Shown here: positions 13,101 to 22,441 of the stretch, in pieces
Layout: every line of letters begins with the position of its first letter
How positions within the stretch are numbered: the stretch's first letter is position 1
NCBI RefSeq assembly: GCF_000327385.1
Contig: NW_008709979.1
Coordinates: 259,670-323,669 of the forward strand
Source of the DNA: Lottia gigantea
Taxonomy: Eukaryota > Mollusca > Gastropoda > Lottiidae
Length of the DNA stretch: 64,000 bases
Direction of reading: 5' to 3'
Program-made: the position numbers and the translations under genes
The notes under the pieces: generated by a model
The model's database searches: none
What the model was told of the DNA's origin: nothing
The model's input: the letters and a program-made list of their open reading frames with translations, nothing else

Positions 13101-16100
13101 GACTCATTTCAAATATACTTCTTAATGTTTTATTTATAAATTATTTAGAATTAATGGGATAGATTCATCTGAATATTGGCTGTAAAGTTTTACTATCCAT
13201 ATCACAATAAATTATGTGGTTTGTATGCAATTGATTAAAAATAATGAGCATATTTTCATACTGAAAAGTGATACAGATAACAACTGAACTCTATTTTATT
13301 AAACGATATTTTGTTTAAATTTTTTATAATTAACTGCCACTTTTTCAATAATACAATATTGTTTATATTCTATATATTTGAATATATATGATGTATTTTA
13401 GCTCCAAGCACTCCCGAATTACAACAGCGTCCCAAAATTGCCAGTCCAAAAACAAATCGTAAAAATCACAGTTTACAATCCCTCGGTATGAGCTTGGTAG
13501 GTATTGTAGTAACTTTATTAAAGAAATTTTACTTTGGAGATTTGAAAATAAAAATCACATTAGTATTAGGGGATGAAAGCTGTCATCAGAGACATCAGAA
13601 ATTTTCCTTACCTTGAGGATTCAAACCCACAGCACCTAATCACCTAGCATACAGCCATTCAATTCACTACTAACTGAGATATTCCACATTAGTCTTAGGA
13701 TTTGTATATATATGTAATATACATTTGTGAACTCTCTCAATGAAAAAGAATGAATGTGTCATTTAAATAACAACAGATTCTGAACAACACTCATAGTTTA
13801 TAAGTAAGCTTCTAAAACCATTTTGTTTTGGCTCTATTTGTAAATATGTTTGTTTTATGTATGTAAATATATTACTGTGTTTATAATGAATGAAATTTGA
13901 AGAAAACTTTTTATTTTGATCTTTCTGCAGGATGAGAAAAGTACATTGGACAAACCAATGGAAACAACAAGACGACACAGTTTAATCCCACCCAATCATC
14001 CATCTATTAGTGTAACTAGTGACGATGGTAATGATCGTCCTAGACGTCCCAGTACTCACAGTCTTGGCCCTTTTAGTGTAAGTGGATTCGGCGATTTACT
14101 ACGTGATAGGTCAAGAAGACCAAGTACTCATAGTGTAGGATTTTTGCCGATAAGTATGTTTGGGGAGAGTCCAGAAAGACCTAGGAGACCAAGCACACAC
14201 TCTCTTGGAGTTTTCCCATTCAACTGTTTTACTGAAGATAGAGATAAATACCATGAAAGAGGGAGCCGCCGACCCAGTACCCATAGTCTTGGACCCCTTG
14301 TTGTACCAGTAAGTCACAGGCGGACTAAACGCCTGGTCACACACACACACCCCACCATGCATCTAAATTACGTCGTGACTAACCAAACCAAATGTTTATC
14401 CCCCCTTGTATACTGCAATTTAGCTTCACTTACACTTTTCTATTTCAACAAGCATGACGTCTGATATGATTAGAAAAGTTCAGTTCAATTTATTTACCTG
14501 TGATCTCACAGTCAGTCAGTACTCACAATAATTTACAATTCAAATAATTTATCTTCTTATAATTTGGAATGAAGATAATTTCTTGCACATTTAAATATGA
14601 TTTATTAGTTTTTATAATATGTTTCATATTTTTATTTAACTGTATTTCACATTATTTAGGATTTTTTTTGTTTATTTAATACCATATTTATTCAAATGTT
14701 TGCTCCTTTGCACAATGTGCACTTTAATCTACAGTTTATGTTAGGGTGACAAATGACATTCAGGTAATGCTGGTTTGCTTTTCTAGGCAGAATGGCCATC
14801 AAATGAGGAAACCCTGCCGTTACTTACCTTGCCCGTACCCACCATCCTAACCCAAGTAGATAAATAACTAAGTATCTGTGGCATGACAATCACTGCCCAT
14901 CATATTGTTTTAAGATTAGATTCCTGCAAGTCTGTTTATTAAACCTGCAAGAATATTTTTTCCTTCTCCCCTTCACCCCACTGTTTGGAATGTTCTATTT
15001 GACCTGGATGACTACTGTAGGAAGTAGGACTGTTTTTTTTTTCCTGTTATGCTAATATGTGATTGCTGTCTTCAACTTTATTTAGACATTATTTGTTTGG
15101 ACACTACTTTCTTGAATTAAGTTAAAAGTTCTTTCTGTGTAATGGGTTATTTGTGAGTGGGGAGTATGTATCTAGAAAGTGGGAATTGAGACCACTAATT
15201 TCCTTTATTCAAATTTAGTTGAAATTCTTGCACCTATTTTGATTGCAACTTCTTGAAATTTCATTACTAACCTCTGTAAAATGTTGTTTGAGATATTTGT
15301 CATTCTCTGCTATATTTGAGCTCTACTAAAACTGTCTTTCCTTATCTTTGCTAATGAGTATCATAACTTTGTATTTAGCTGAAATTGCGTACTGTTGTAC
15401 GTATGTCTAAAGTTGCTCTGCTGTGCCTGCTAACTAAGCTCTTCTGTCAGTCTTTTTTGGCATGCTTTCAAATTCTTTACTAATCTTTTTCAAACTTTTT
15501 ATTCTAAATCTTTTCTTTCTAAACATTTATTGAAGATTATCTTCTAAAGATCGGATGAGAATTTAAGATAGATTTATATTGGTATGATAACTAGGAACAT
15601 GATAAAGTTTTATGCATTTTGGAAATAGTTTTACTGTTATTTAGCAGTTTTGTTATTTAGCTATAATAGTTAGGACAATTACACTGTAGGATAGACCAGG
15701 TTCTTGATATACTTCTCTCTTAGTATTTATTGGCTTTCAGCTTAGCAAATTATGCATGTTTGAATGAAAAGTCATGCAACTGAAGAATCATCTAAAGCAT
15801 TTGTTATATTTTGTAATTGTAGGACTTTTCTGATAGACGTGGAAGTAGAGGGAGTATATTTGGAAGTTTAGGTATTGGTGATCATGCTCCCTCCAGTCAG
15901 AACCAAAGAAGGCCTAGTTTTCAAATGCTAGGTGATACAGTGGTAAGTAAATTAAATGCTTTAAAATTTTGTGCTGATGTGGAGTGGGCTCGGCCCATCG
16001 AATACCAGCATGACTTCTAAGAGATGAGAGCCCTCCCCATGAAAATTAGGTGCCTAGATAACTTATTTCTAAAGATTTGGGGTGCTTAATATCTTATCAA

Positions 16101-16258
16101 AACTTTCATCTTTTTGGTTTTATAAGACTGCATATTAATCAATCTCTCTGAATTGAAGGCTTGCTGGAGCCCAGCAACGTAAAATTTTGATTAGTATATT
16201 CTAATTAATATATAACTTATATTTATGATTTCAGATGAATTTATTTGGAAGTAAATGA
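1148..16258 (+). CDS. SCYL2: SCYL2-like pseudokinase (3' 14 exons, partial)
   Basis: SCY1-like pseudokinases act at clathrin-coated membranes between trans-Golgi and endosomes. Exons by frame and GT-AG sites: 1148-1363, 2941-3057, 7640-7774, 8203-8379, 8929-9051, 9271-9384, 10240-10372, 10739-10857, 11068-11171, 11592-11716, 13402-13496, 13931-14308, 15823-15942, 16235-16258. All phases agree, giving 659 residues and a TGA stop; about 230 N-terminal residues must lie upstream. Residues 1-110 end the kinase-like domain (FIAPE, SDMFSLGMV, KQLDQ, RYRPTA). Residues about 110-420 are helical HEAT-type repeats that follow human SCYL2 block by block (KILYRNVFP, SKTPLEEIKSEVLP, ILDEVLPFL, GVYKHM, MEVLREMLEQI). 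The tail differs from vertebrate SCYL2: four RRPSTHS blocks and three more RRxS sites, ending in NLFGSK. I recalled the human protein from memory; a second SCYL2 paralogue in the species cannot be excluded. Confidence 0.88.
1685..2230. repeat. Minisatellite, ~57-63 bp unit, about 9 copies
   Basis: In the SCYL2 intron 1364-2940. The core ACAACCTGTTATCTGTCAT recurs near 1709, 1768, 1831, 1889, 1952, 2009, 2067, 2131 and 2187, joined by stretches such as CAGTGATATATA and CTATTCAAACACAGACAC. Unit length varies because the TA-rich part expands and contracts. Decayed CAGTGAT fragments continue to about 2830. Confidence 0.85.
3217..3440 (+). repeat. Decayed SINE copy
   Basis: In the long SCYL2 intron (3058-7639). 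It shares blocks in the same order with the well-preserved SINE at 25955-26284: a gtgatgc segment, then gggatggacat, then aaatcaaggccc (aaaccgaggccc in the better copy), then tttccctcatt. The tRNA-like head is not recognisable, so this is an old, partial copy. Confidence 0.5.
3441..7280 (+). other. Long SCYL2 intron, mostly featureless
   Basis: AT-rich intron sequence. At about 5335-5480 lies a diverged scrap of the palindromic element found whole at 42356-42665; shared words include TTTGCACCATTCCAATTTTC and GACGTCTGTGG. I found no exon between the donor after 3057 and the acceptor before 7640, and the two exons join in phase and match SCYL2 without a gap. Confidence 0.5.
7281..7567. mobile_element. 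Short inverted-repeat element (MITE-like)
   Basis: The ends form imperfect ~28-bp inverted repeats: the left has GTTGCCGATTTTTGCTGCCG, and the right read backwards has GTCGCTGATTTTTGTTGCCG. The 287-bp segment is richer in GC than the intron around it and has no coding potential I can see. It ends about 70 bp before the exon at 7640. No target duplication was recognised. Confidence 0.5.
9365..10060 (+). repeat. Tandem array of an exon end plus splice donor (SCYL2)
   Basis: The exon 9271-9384 ends in ...CTAATGTCAGG followed by donor GTAAGTACATG. This junction with flanking bases is repeated at 41-49-bp spacing through most of the next intron; copies start near 9423, 9470, 9512, 9559, 9602, 9645, 9694, 9737, 9780, 9828, 9877, 9917, 9960 and 10001. 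Most keep a perfect GGTAAGT. Several also carry an acceptor-like TTTTATAG just before the copied exon piece, so one unit looks like a 16-base mini-exon with both splice sites. Reading past the true donor meets an in-frame stop within about nine codons. Confidence 0.9.
11780..12460. repeat. Degenerate tandem repeat, core TACTGATGATTGTTGCAC
   Basis: In the SCYL2 intron 11717-13401. The words TACTGATGATT, TTGCACA and TTAAAT recur every 20-45 bp with many changes. The chance reading frames across it are simple-sequence and not credible genes. Confidence 0.7.
12514..12790. mobile_element. MITE family A, copy 1
   Basis: A 277-bp element with terminal inverted repeats: TTAAAGGGACAGATGCACCA at the left, and its reverse complement (one base short) at the right. 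TTAA at both ends fits a TTAA-targeting family such as piggyBac or Kolobok, but no transposase is present. The inside contains AATAGTCTTCAGAAGTA and ACACACATGGATTT, also found in the copies at 25024 and 33002. Confidence 0.85.
13590..13690 (-). repeat. tRNA-like SINE head (relic)
   Basis: Read on the minus strand, GGGTTTGAATCCTC fits a polymerase III B box, and about 40 bp before it lies an A-box-like stretch (TTAGTAGTGAATTGAATGG). It sits in the SCYL2 intron 13497-13930. No functional tRNA fold is suggested; I read it as an old SINE or tRNA pseudogene. Confidence 0.4.
14309..15822 (+). other. SCYL2 intron, nothing recognised
   Basis: AT-rich intron between the exon with the RRPSTHS repeats and the penultimate coding exon. 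The reading frame stays open for about 50 codons after the donor at 14309, but it becomes repetitive (CACACACA) and unlike the exon, so I treat this as intron. No repeat or second gene was seen. Confidence 0.5.
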
Positions 16259-17290
16259 TGATGAAAAACATTTAGTTTATCCTAGAGAGATTTCAATATC
16301 CTATTTTTCTACCTTATGTATTACCTACTAATGTTTTATTTGCTCAATTTTTTTACCTGGTCCTCTTAGTCTCTCATCTCAAAATATTTCCACTTTTTCA
16401 TAGCAATGTTTGACAAAACATATATAGGTTAAGTCAGGCAAAGATAATTTGACTCATCAGAGTCTGATTCAAAACACAAACATTGTCAAGTCTGCTTAAA
16501 TAGCTTCTATTATTAATAGTACCCCAAAATAAATTAGAATGCTGGTGTGTATTTGTTGAATATGATGAGCAGAAATATTTTTTGCTTGAATATCCTTTGA
16601 TTATGTAACATTAGAGTTATTTGTACAGCTGGAGTTCTGTTTTCCCACAAGGAAATACTGTAAATCTCTTTAATCTGGGAATTTTAGTCTTTCTTTTGTA
16701 AAAAATAAAGCAAATTTTGCCTTCAATTGCCGAAATAAGACAGTTGAACAGTAGCAATAAAGGAACTTATTCTGAAATGTATTGTGTAACTGGTTTATAA
16801 CCTACCTTTGTATACTAAACTTCATCTCAAATTCTTTCATATAACTATGGTGCTCTTCAAATTGAATTCAATTAATTACTACATAATGCTCTTAGAATAA
16901 AGATCCTTTAATTTACCACAACTAAAAAAAATAACACTTATGATGTGAACCTGATTCTTTGGTATGTAACCTATAGTAAATTAAGAATCCATTTCATGTA
17001 AAATTCCTTGCCAGTTTCCCAGTAGAAAAATTAAGGTTTGTGTATTGCAATATATGTGATTGTACATATATTTATAAATAATTATTGTTTATTTTTATGT
17101 TATGTATATTATTATCAAGTAATATTACTTGAATAGAATAAATAGTTCAACAAAAGATATATTTTTAAAGTTAAACCTTTTTATTGATTCTAAATTCTTA
17201 ATCGCAGATTTCTGTATTCTGTAGAGCAATCAAGTTAGACTTAACAATATGTGCAATAAAAGCTTTAATTTTGAGATATGTATATTGATT
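16259..17290 (+). other. Probable SCYL2 3' UTR
   Basis: Noncoding AT-rich sequence after the stop codon. Possible poly(A) signals AATAAA lie at 17137-17142 and 17255-17260; the second is followed by a T/G-rich stretch and is my preferred end. Others lie further on near 17868 and 18085, so the end is uncertain. Confidence 0.4.
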
Positions 17291-18517
17291 ATTTGTTTAT
17301 GTTTATAAATTATAGAGCATGTTTATTAGTATTTTTGTAAAAAAAATAGTTTTTGTTATTTAGACATTGTAATGGATTTAAGTTATTAGTATACACATTT
17401 TTCAAAAATGTTGTTCCGTTATCATTGCTTGCATGATTGCTTATGAATGACAGGTTTGATATGAATCTAGAAATTGAAATAGAAAAAAATAAGAGAGATG
17501 GCCCCTTAAATTATTTCATGGACATTTTTAACTTATGATTCCTGTACGACTTTTCTAGTGCTTTATGGGGCATATTGTTGCATGCTTGTAAAATTAGGGT
17601 TCTTAAGAAAAATAAAAAAAATTATAAATTTAAATATAAATGTAATCAAAATCTGGCCTTTCTTGTGAGAATAATTGAAAATAATTATTTATTTAGCTTT
17701 TCTTGCCCTAGGACATCAAGGCTTTATTTCTATGATATATTCAGATATATTCATATTAAAAGATTTTGTCTGAGAAAGAGTTTGGTTGTGAAAATGTGAT
17801 ATTTATTTCTATTAATTGTTATTTGTTAATAAATTATGTTGTTAAATAAATTAAGGTTAAAATCTACAATAAAAGCAATATGAAAACTATGGAGATATTT
17901 TCATGTTTTTTGATATTTGATAGATTATATCAATGCACTGTTTTAGATTCTGTTAAGTTGGTTCATTTTTATTATAAATGGTCTTAATACCACAAGAATT
18001 GTACCTTATTTATTGATGTTGGTAGAAAAGATTTCAAAATCAACGCCAACGCAGCATCAAATTCAAAGTTCACATTTATTCCTTTCAATAAAAAAAGATT
18101 TATTACACATTCGTAAGTTTTAAAGCAATTGTTTATAGTTAGAGAAATGTTTATGGGGTATATATTAATGTTATGAAATTAAATGTTATTAGAAAACAAA
18201 TCTCTTAGATCGTCAAAAGTAAACACACCCTCAAATAAATAAATAAAAATGAGACCCTATTGCTCACCTATCCAAAGCCTTTGTACATTATGATAAACGT
18301 AAATACCCCTTTGTATTGTTATTGTTGTTATTATGAATTGTTTTGTATGAATTATCCTTGAATGGAAAAATATCATTCCTTGTCAAATGTTTTTAGAATC
18401 CATTTGTAATAAACAAAGGCTTTTCCTCGAAATATTTTTTTTTATATAGCCCCATATATCGTTATGCTAATGTTCAAGTACATTACAAAAAGGAAGTTAG
18501 ATATAAACATAGCTCTA

Positions 18518-18625
18518 ATGCGTCAGAATCGATCACAGTTACAAAACTTCTTGATAAAGGTAAAAAGAAGCGGCGACACAACACCCGTGAATATGCCTCA
18601 GCAGCGCGGTAAAGACTGTAGGTAG
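18518..18625 (+). other. Short ORF (35 codons) in a GC-richer island, doubtful
   Basis: Between the SCYL2 3' end and the convergent minus-strand gene lies a GC-richer patch at about 18500-18640, unlike its AT-rich surroundings. It holds an open frame beginning MRQNRSQLQNFLIKVKR and ending GKDCR, with a possible donor AAG|GTAAAA inside. An octamer-like ATGCTAAT lies about 50 bp upstream. It could be a first exon, a small peptide or chance. I recognise no family. Confidence 0.2.
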
Positions 18626-19039
18626 AGAGTTATTTTGTTGAGCTCTTAACTAAGATTTAATAGTCATTATTCCATATAAATGTATCAATAAGGAAAATCC
18701 TTTGAATATATTTTGTTTTATTACGGACAAAATTAATACACAGGGGTTTGCTTACTGAAAAAGGAAATGTATGATCTATGAAGTTTGTAAGAACATTTTC
18801 ATGACGTGTGATTTTCTTCATTCAAAATGTAACTTGAGATAGTTTTCCTACATAAGACTTGAAAACGGCTTATTACACGAGTATTTGGCATTAGTAGTTT
18901 TCAGGACAAATTTCACTTGTTTATCATCTCGAACCAGTGACTATCACTTTATTCAGATGTTCACAGTAACCTGATTCTGGGGGCTTCTTATTATAGCGCT
19001 CTATCACTGATCCATTCCTTTCGACCAAAAAATTAATAC

Positions 19040-20789
19040 TCAAGTATTTTTGAGTACACCTCTTTTCGTTGCCTTCTTTGGATCTACACCTAAATTGTTT
19101 TTCGACATCGTTTTGGTTTTTTTCATTGATGGCAGGTTTCCTGGCTTTGGCTTTCGACTCGAAATCCGATTCGAAATTTTAGAATCGGTTACGCGGGCAT
19201 TTTGTAAAATATTCTGTTTGAAAACCGAATCAGAATTCTTCCGGTTTGGTATAGGTGGTAATTTACGAACCGAAGCTCTCTGTGAAGGTAAATCGTTTTG
19301 TTCCAGTAATGTCATTGACTCTTTTTTCGTTTTAATCATTGTTTTCAACATTGAATTCCGTTCATCTTCGATACATTCAATTTCGGATCCATTGTTAGAT
19401 TGTTTTTTAGAATGTTTGAAAGCATTTATTACTCGCAAGACATTGAATGCCTTTCTGATAGTCTTTGGTTCCGCTTTTGTGGTCTCTATTTCTGGAACAG
19501 GTTGTGTACTTGATTTAGTTTGTGAAAAGTCTTCAGAGCAGATACTTTGACTCTCCTCGCTTATTTCTGTACGGGTTACTGACAATGGCCGACTAATTAA
19601 AATCTTGTCAGAATTTCTATTTCCTTTTACTCCTGATTTAATTGAGGTTTTTGGTTTGCTTAGTTTCTTTGAAGATTGCATACCCTTCGCCTGTACTGAA
19701 CCGTTTGTCTTTGAAGATCTTGAAGCTAACGAGCGGGATGAAACTGCCGATCGACTTGCAGCTAGTCCTAAACAGGATATTGAATCTGATCCAGCACCAT
19801 AAAGGGTAATGTTAAGGTTTCTCCTTAGTTTTAAAAAATATTCTTTATCAACCTGTTCTTGACGTTCCACTTTGATTTTATGTTGGAGTAATACATCATT
19901 TAAAATTACGTCACACATCTGACGAACCTTGCAGAATTCCATCGATTCCTTGTCTAACTGTCTTTCAAGCATTCCCATGGAACCTGGAAAGGATTTATAT
20001 TTTTAGTTGACATCAATAACCAATATGTTCCAAGTAATTTTAATTTATGATGGAAAAAACTTACTATTTAAAGAGATCTTCTCCCTTTTCATTTCTCGAA
20101 TTTTTGTTCTAAGTTCTGGAATGGTTGAACCATGAGTATCAAAGATCTTTAGAGCGTGTTGCTTATCTTCCTTGGCAATTTTTCTCATAGATTTTAGCTT
20201 ATCTATCTCTGTTTGGAGCAGCTGATTGTACTGCTGTTGGTAATAAAATCTGAAAAAAAATATCAAGTCACTTTTACACATTTGAGAGCCTTCGGAATAT
20301 TAAGCTTCTGAATGTGGATTTTGTCGATTTACTTATAAGCATTGGTGCCTTTTCTTTAGCATTATTAAATGATTGCACTGACTTTAGACAGATCTACCTA
20401 GATAAGAATAATGTAACACTAACAGACATTCATTTATGTTTTCAATCTATCGAATTATCACAATAGTGAAGTGATTCGAACAATCCTGTATTATGTAATC
20501 TGTGTTACACCAGAATATTATATCTAAATTGAAATTCTGAATGGATATTAAGGAAAAATTCACATTGAAACCTAATTTATCACCTTAATCGATATTCATT
20601 TTCCGATCTATTTGATCCGGCATGAGATCCGTCGATTTCGTCCACAATTCTTTTCCATTTTATGATTGATTTCAAGATAGTGCGTTTTAATGCATTTTCT
20701 CTGTCGACCTGTGTCTTGATCCCTTCTTCAGTATCACCACTTTCTTCGGCAAATATTGTACTCCAAGTCATAATTTCGGTTTTATGCAT
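19040..20789 (-). CDS. Unrecognised coiled-coil protein (3 exons, 444 aa)
   Basis: Minus-strand exons 20789-20584, 20249-20065 and 19983-19040 join in phase through clean GT-AG introns and end in TGA. The start is the first Met in an open first exon. Residues about 1-70 are charged and helical (IIKWKRIVDEID). About 70-190 form a probable coiled coil with regular Leu/Ile spacing (YNQLLQTEIDKLKSM, LRTKIREMKREKISLNS, MLERQLDKE). From about 190 the tail is basic, rich in Ser, Lys and Arg, and probably disordered (SRSAVSSRSLASRSSK, LPPIPNRKNSDS). A minus-strand AATAAA (18953-18948) about 90 bases past the stop is a likely poly(A) signal. It is convergent with SCYL2 and divergent from HPS6. A cytoskeletal or ciliary role would fit the composition, but I cannot name the family. 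Confidence 0.75.
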
Positions 20790-21366
20790 TTTAGGCTCAG
20801 GGTAACTACTACCAAGGCCAATCTACAGAGAACTAATAAAATATTGTAGTTCCTGCGTTAGAGAACAATCAGTGTCCGTCACAACGCCAATGCCGTGCGT
20901 CACAATGAATTTGTCTGATGGCCTATTTCAGATAATCACATAGTAAGCCTACTCTATTTCATTAACTACATTTTTGCTAAACACAATATTTTGAAATGAT
21001 AAATATGCGCTGTAGCCTAGGCCTACCTCTTGTTAGACGTCAAAATTATCGCTTGCATCACTGATAAGACAAAAGATTAAAAATGTCCAAAATGTTAACC
21101 TTGCCATGAATAAAGAAATAACTCGCCATCTTTTAAACGAGTCCCAGTTCCCCCCTGCTTTAATGAAATCTATCATTGCCATAGTCAAAGGCTACTATAG
21201 TACAGTCATAGATTTAGTTTCAGAGCCTATTGTTTTAGGCAGGTGGCTTTCGCGCTGAAGATTTTAATGGAGGGAATAGAGCAATACAGGACAGCACGAT
21301 TCCATTAATCGGAAATATGTCAATAAACTCGACGAGACAAACAGACTTTATCTAACTGGGGCTACT
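20790..21366. other. Intergenic, between divergent genes (left part)
   Basis: Upstream of the minus-strand coiled-coil gene. It probably holds that gene's promoter and 5' UTR, but no TATA box or other clear element was seen. Moderately GC-richer patches occur near 20880 and 21010 (GCCTAGGCCTACC). Confidence 0.35.
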
Positions 21367-22393
21367 GGGCTGAACTTAGCATACACATTCAACTAGCATT
21401 ACAGATTCGGGTCGAATCGTCTCAGCATACACATTCGCGGCAAATCGACCCGATATGAAATCTGAATTATTTCTAACTTAAATATTGTTAAAATAACTGT
21501 AAAAATTGTATTTCAATTTCGCAAACACCTATATGTCTAACTCTCTTACTCTCTTAGTCTTTGTACTGTGGCCCATTTAAAATATAATCTTTTTTTATGG
21601 TTCAGCTGAAAATTACCAAAGTTAAACAGCAAATTTTAAGGCTTAGCCGTCATCATAGGAACTTTTTGAAATTCATACCGTACTATCTCACACCAAATTG
21701 CTGTCTCTATTACTTCTTGTACGGAGGCCCATTGAAGACATACACTAATCGACATAATATATAGGGCCTATAAGACTATATTACTCCGAGTTTACGAGCA
21801 ATTTGCGAGGCTTAGCCGTCAAAGAAACTTTTTTAAATTCATACCATACTATCTCACACTAGTCCTCATTCGAAATATCAATCATCGAGTTGCTGTCTCC
21901 CTTACTTTTTGTACTCCTCGCAAATTGCCCGTAAACGCTGAGTGATATACTTTATACTTACAAAAAGTAAGGGAGACAGCAATTTGGTGATTTGATATTT
22001 CGAATAATGACAAGTGTGAGATAGTATGGTATGAATTTCAAAAAGTAAAAGTTCCTATATATGACGGCTAAGCCTTTTAATTTGCTGTTTAACTTTAGTA
22101 AGTTTCAGCTTCCATAAAAAAAAATTATGTCTTAAATGGGCCACAGTACAAAGACTAAGAGAGTTAGACATATAGGTGTTTGCGAAATTGAAAGAATTCT
22201 TATGTGTATTTGTCATAAAAAAAATGTGAAGTTATTTTAACAATATTTAAAGAAATAATTCAGATATGATATCGGGTCGATTTGCCGCGAATGTGTATGC
22301 TGAGACGATTCGACCCGAATCTGTATGCTAGTTGAATGTGTAAACCATTAGAGTTATATAATATAACTCTATAGTGTAAACTAAGTTCAGCCC
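21367..22393. mobile_element. 1-kb foldback palindrome
   Basis: The outer arms pair as inverted repeats: left GGGCTGAACTTAG, TCGGGTCGAATCGTCTCAGC and CGCGGCAAATCGACCCGATA; the right end reads these backwards (GGGTCGATTTGCCGCG at about 22274, CTAAGTTCAGCCC at 22381-22393). The arms continue inward through AGGTGTTTGCGAAATTGAA, the ACTCTCTTAGTCTTTGTACTGTGGCCCA block and the GACGGCTAAGCC block, so each is roughly 350-450 bp. A second, inner pair of inverted blocks surrounds CGCAAATTGCCCGTAAAC at about 21920. The right arm carries an extra ~36-bp piece at about 22343-22378 containing AGAGTTATATAATATAACTCT, itself a perfect palindrome. No coding capacity. The element ends about 50 bp before the HPS6 start codon. 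Confidence 0.85.
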
Positions 22394-22441
22394 GGAAGGA
22401 ATTAATTTGTTCTGTTCAAATTGATTTACCTCGCTTACTTT

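Noticed and set aside
14309-14464. Continuation of the SCYL2 coding exon past 14308
   Set aside because: A good donor occurs at 14309, the following frame is simple-sequence and ends soon, and the next exon joins in phase.
19050-19802. Plus-strand frames of 166 and 65 codons
   Set aside because: They are antisense shadows of the third exon of the minus-strand coiled-coil gene, whose splice phases and stop are coherent.
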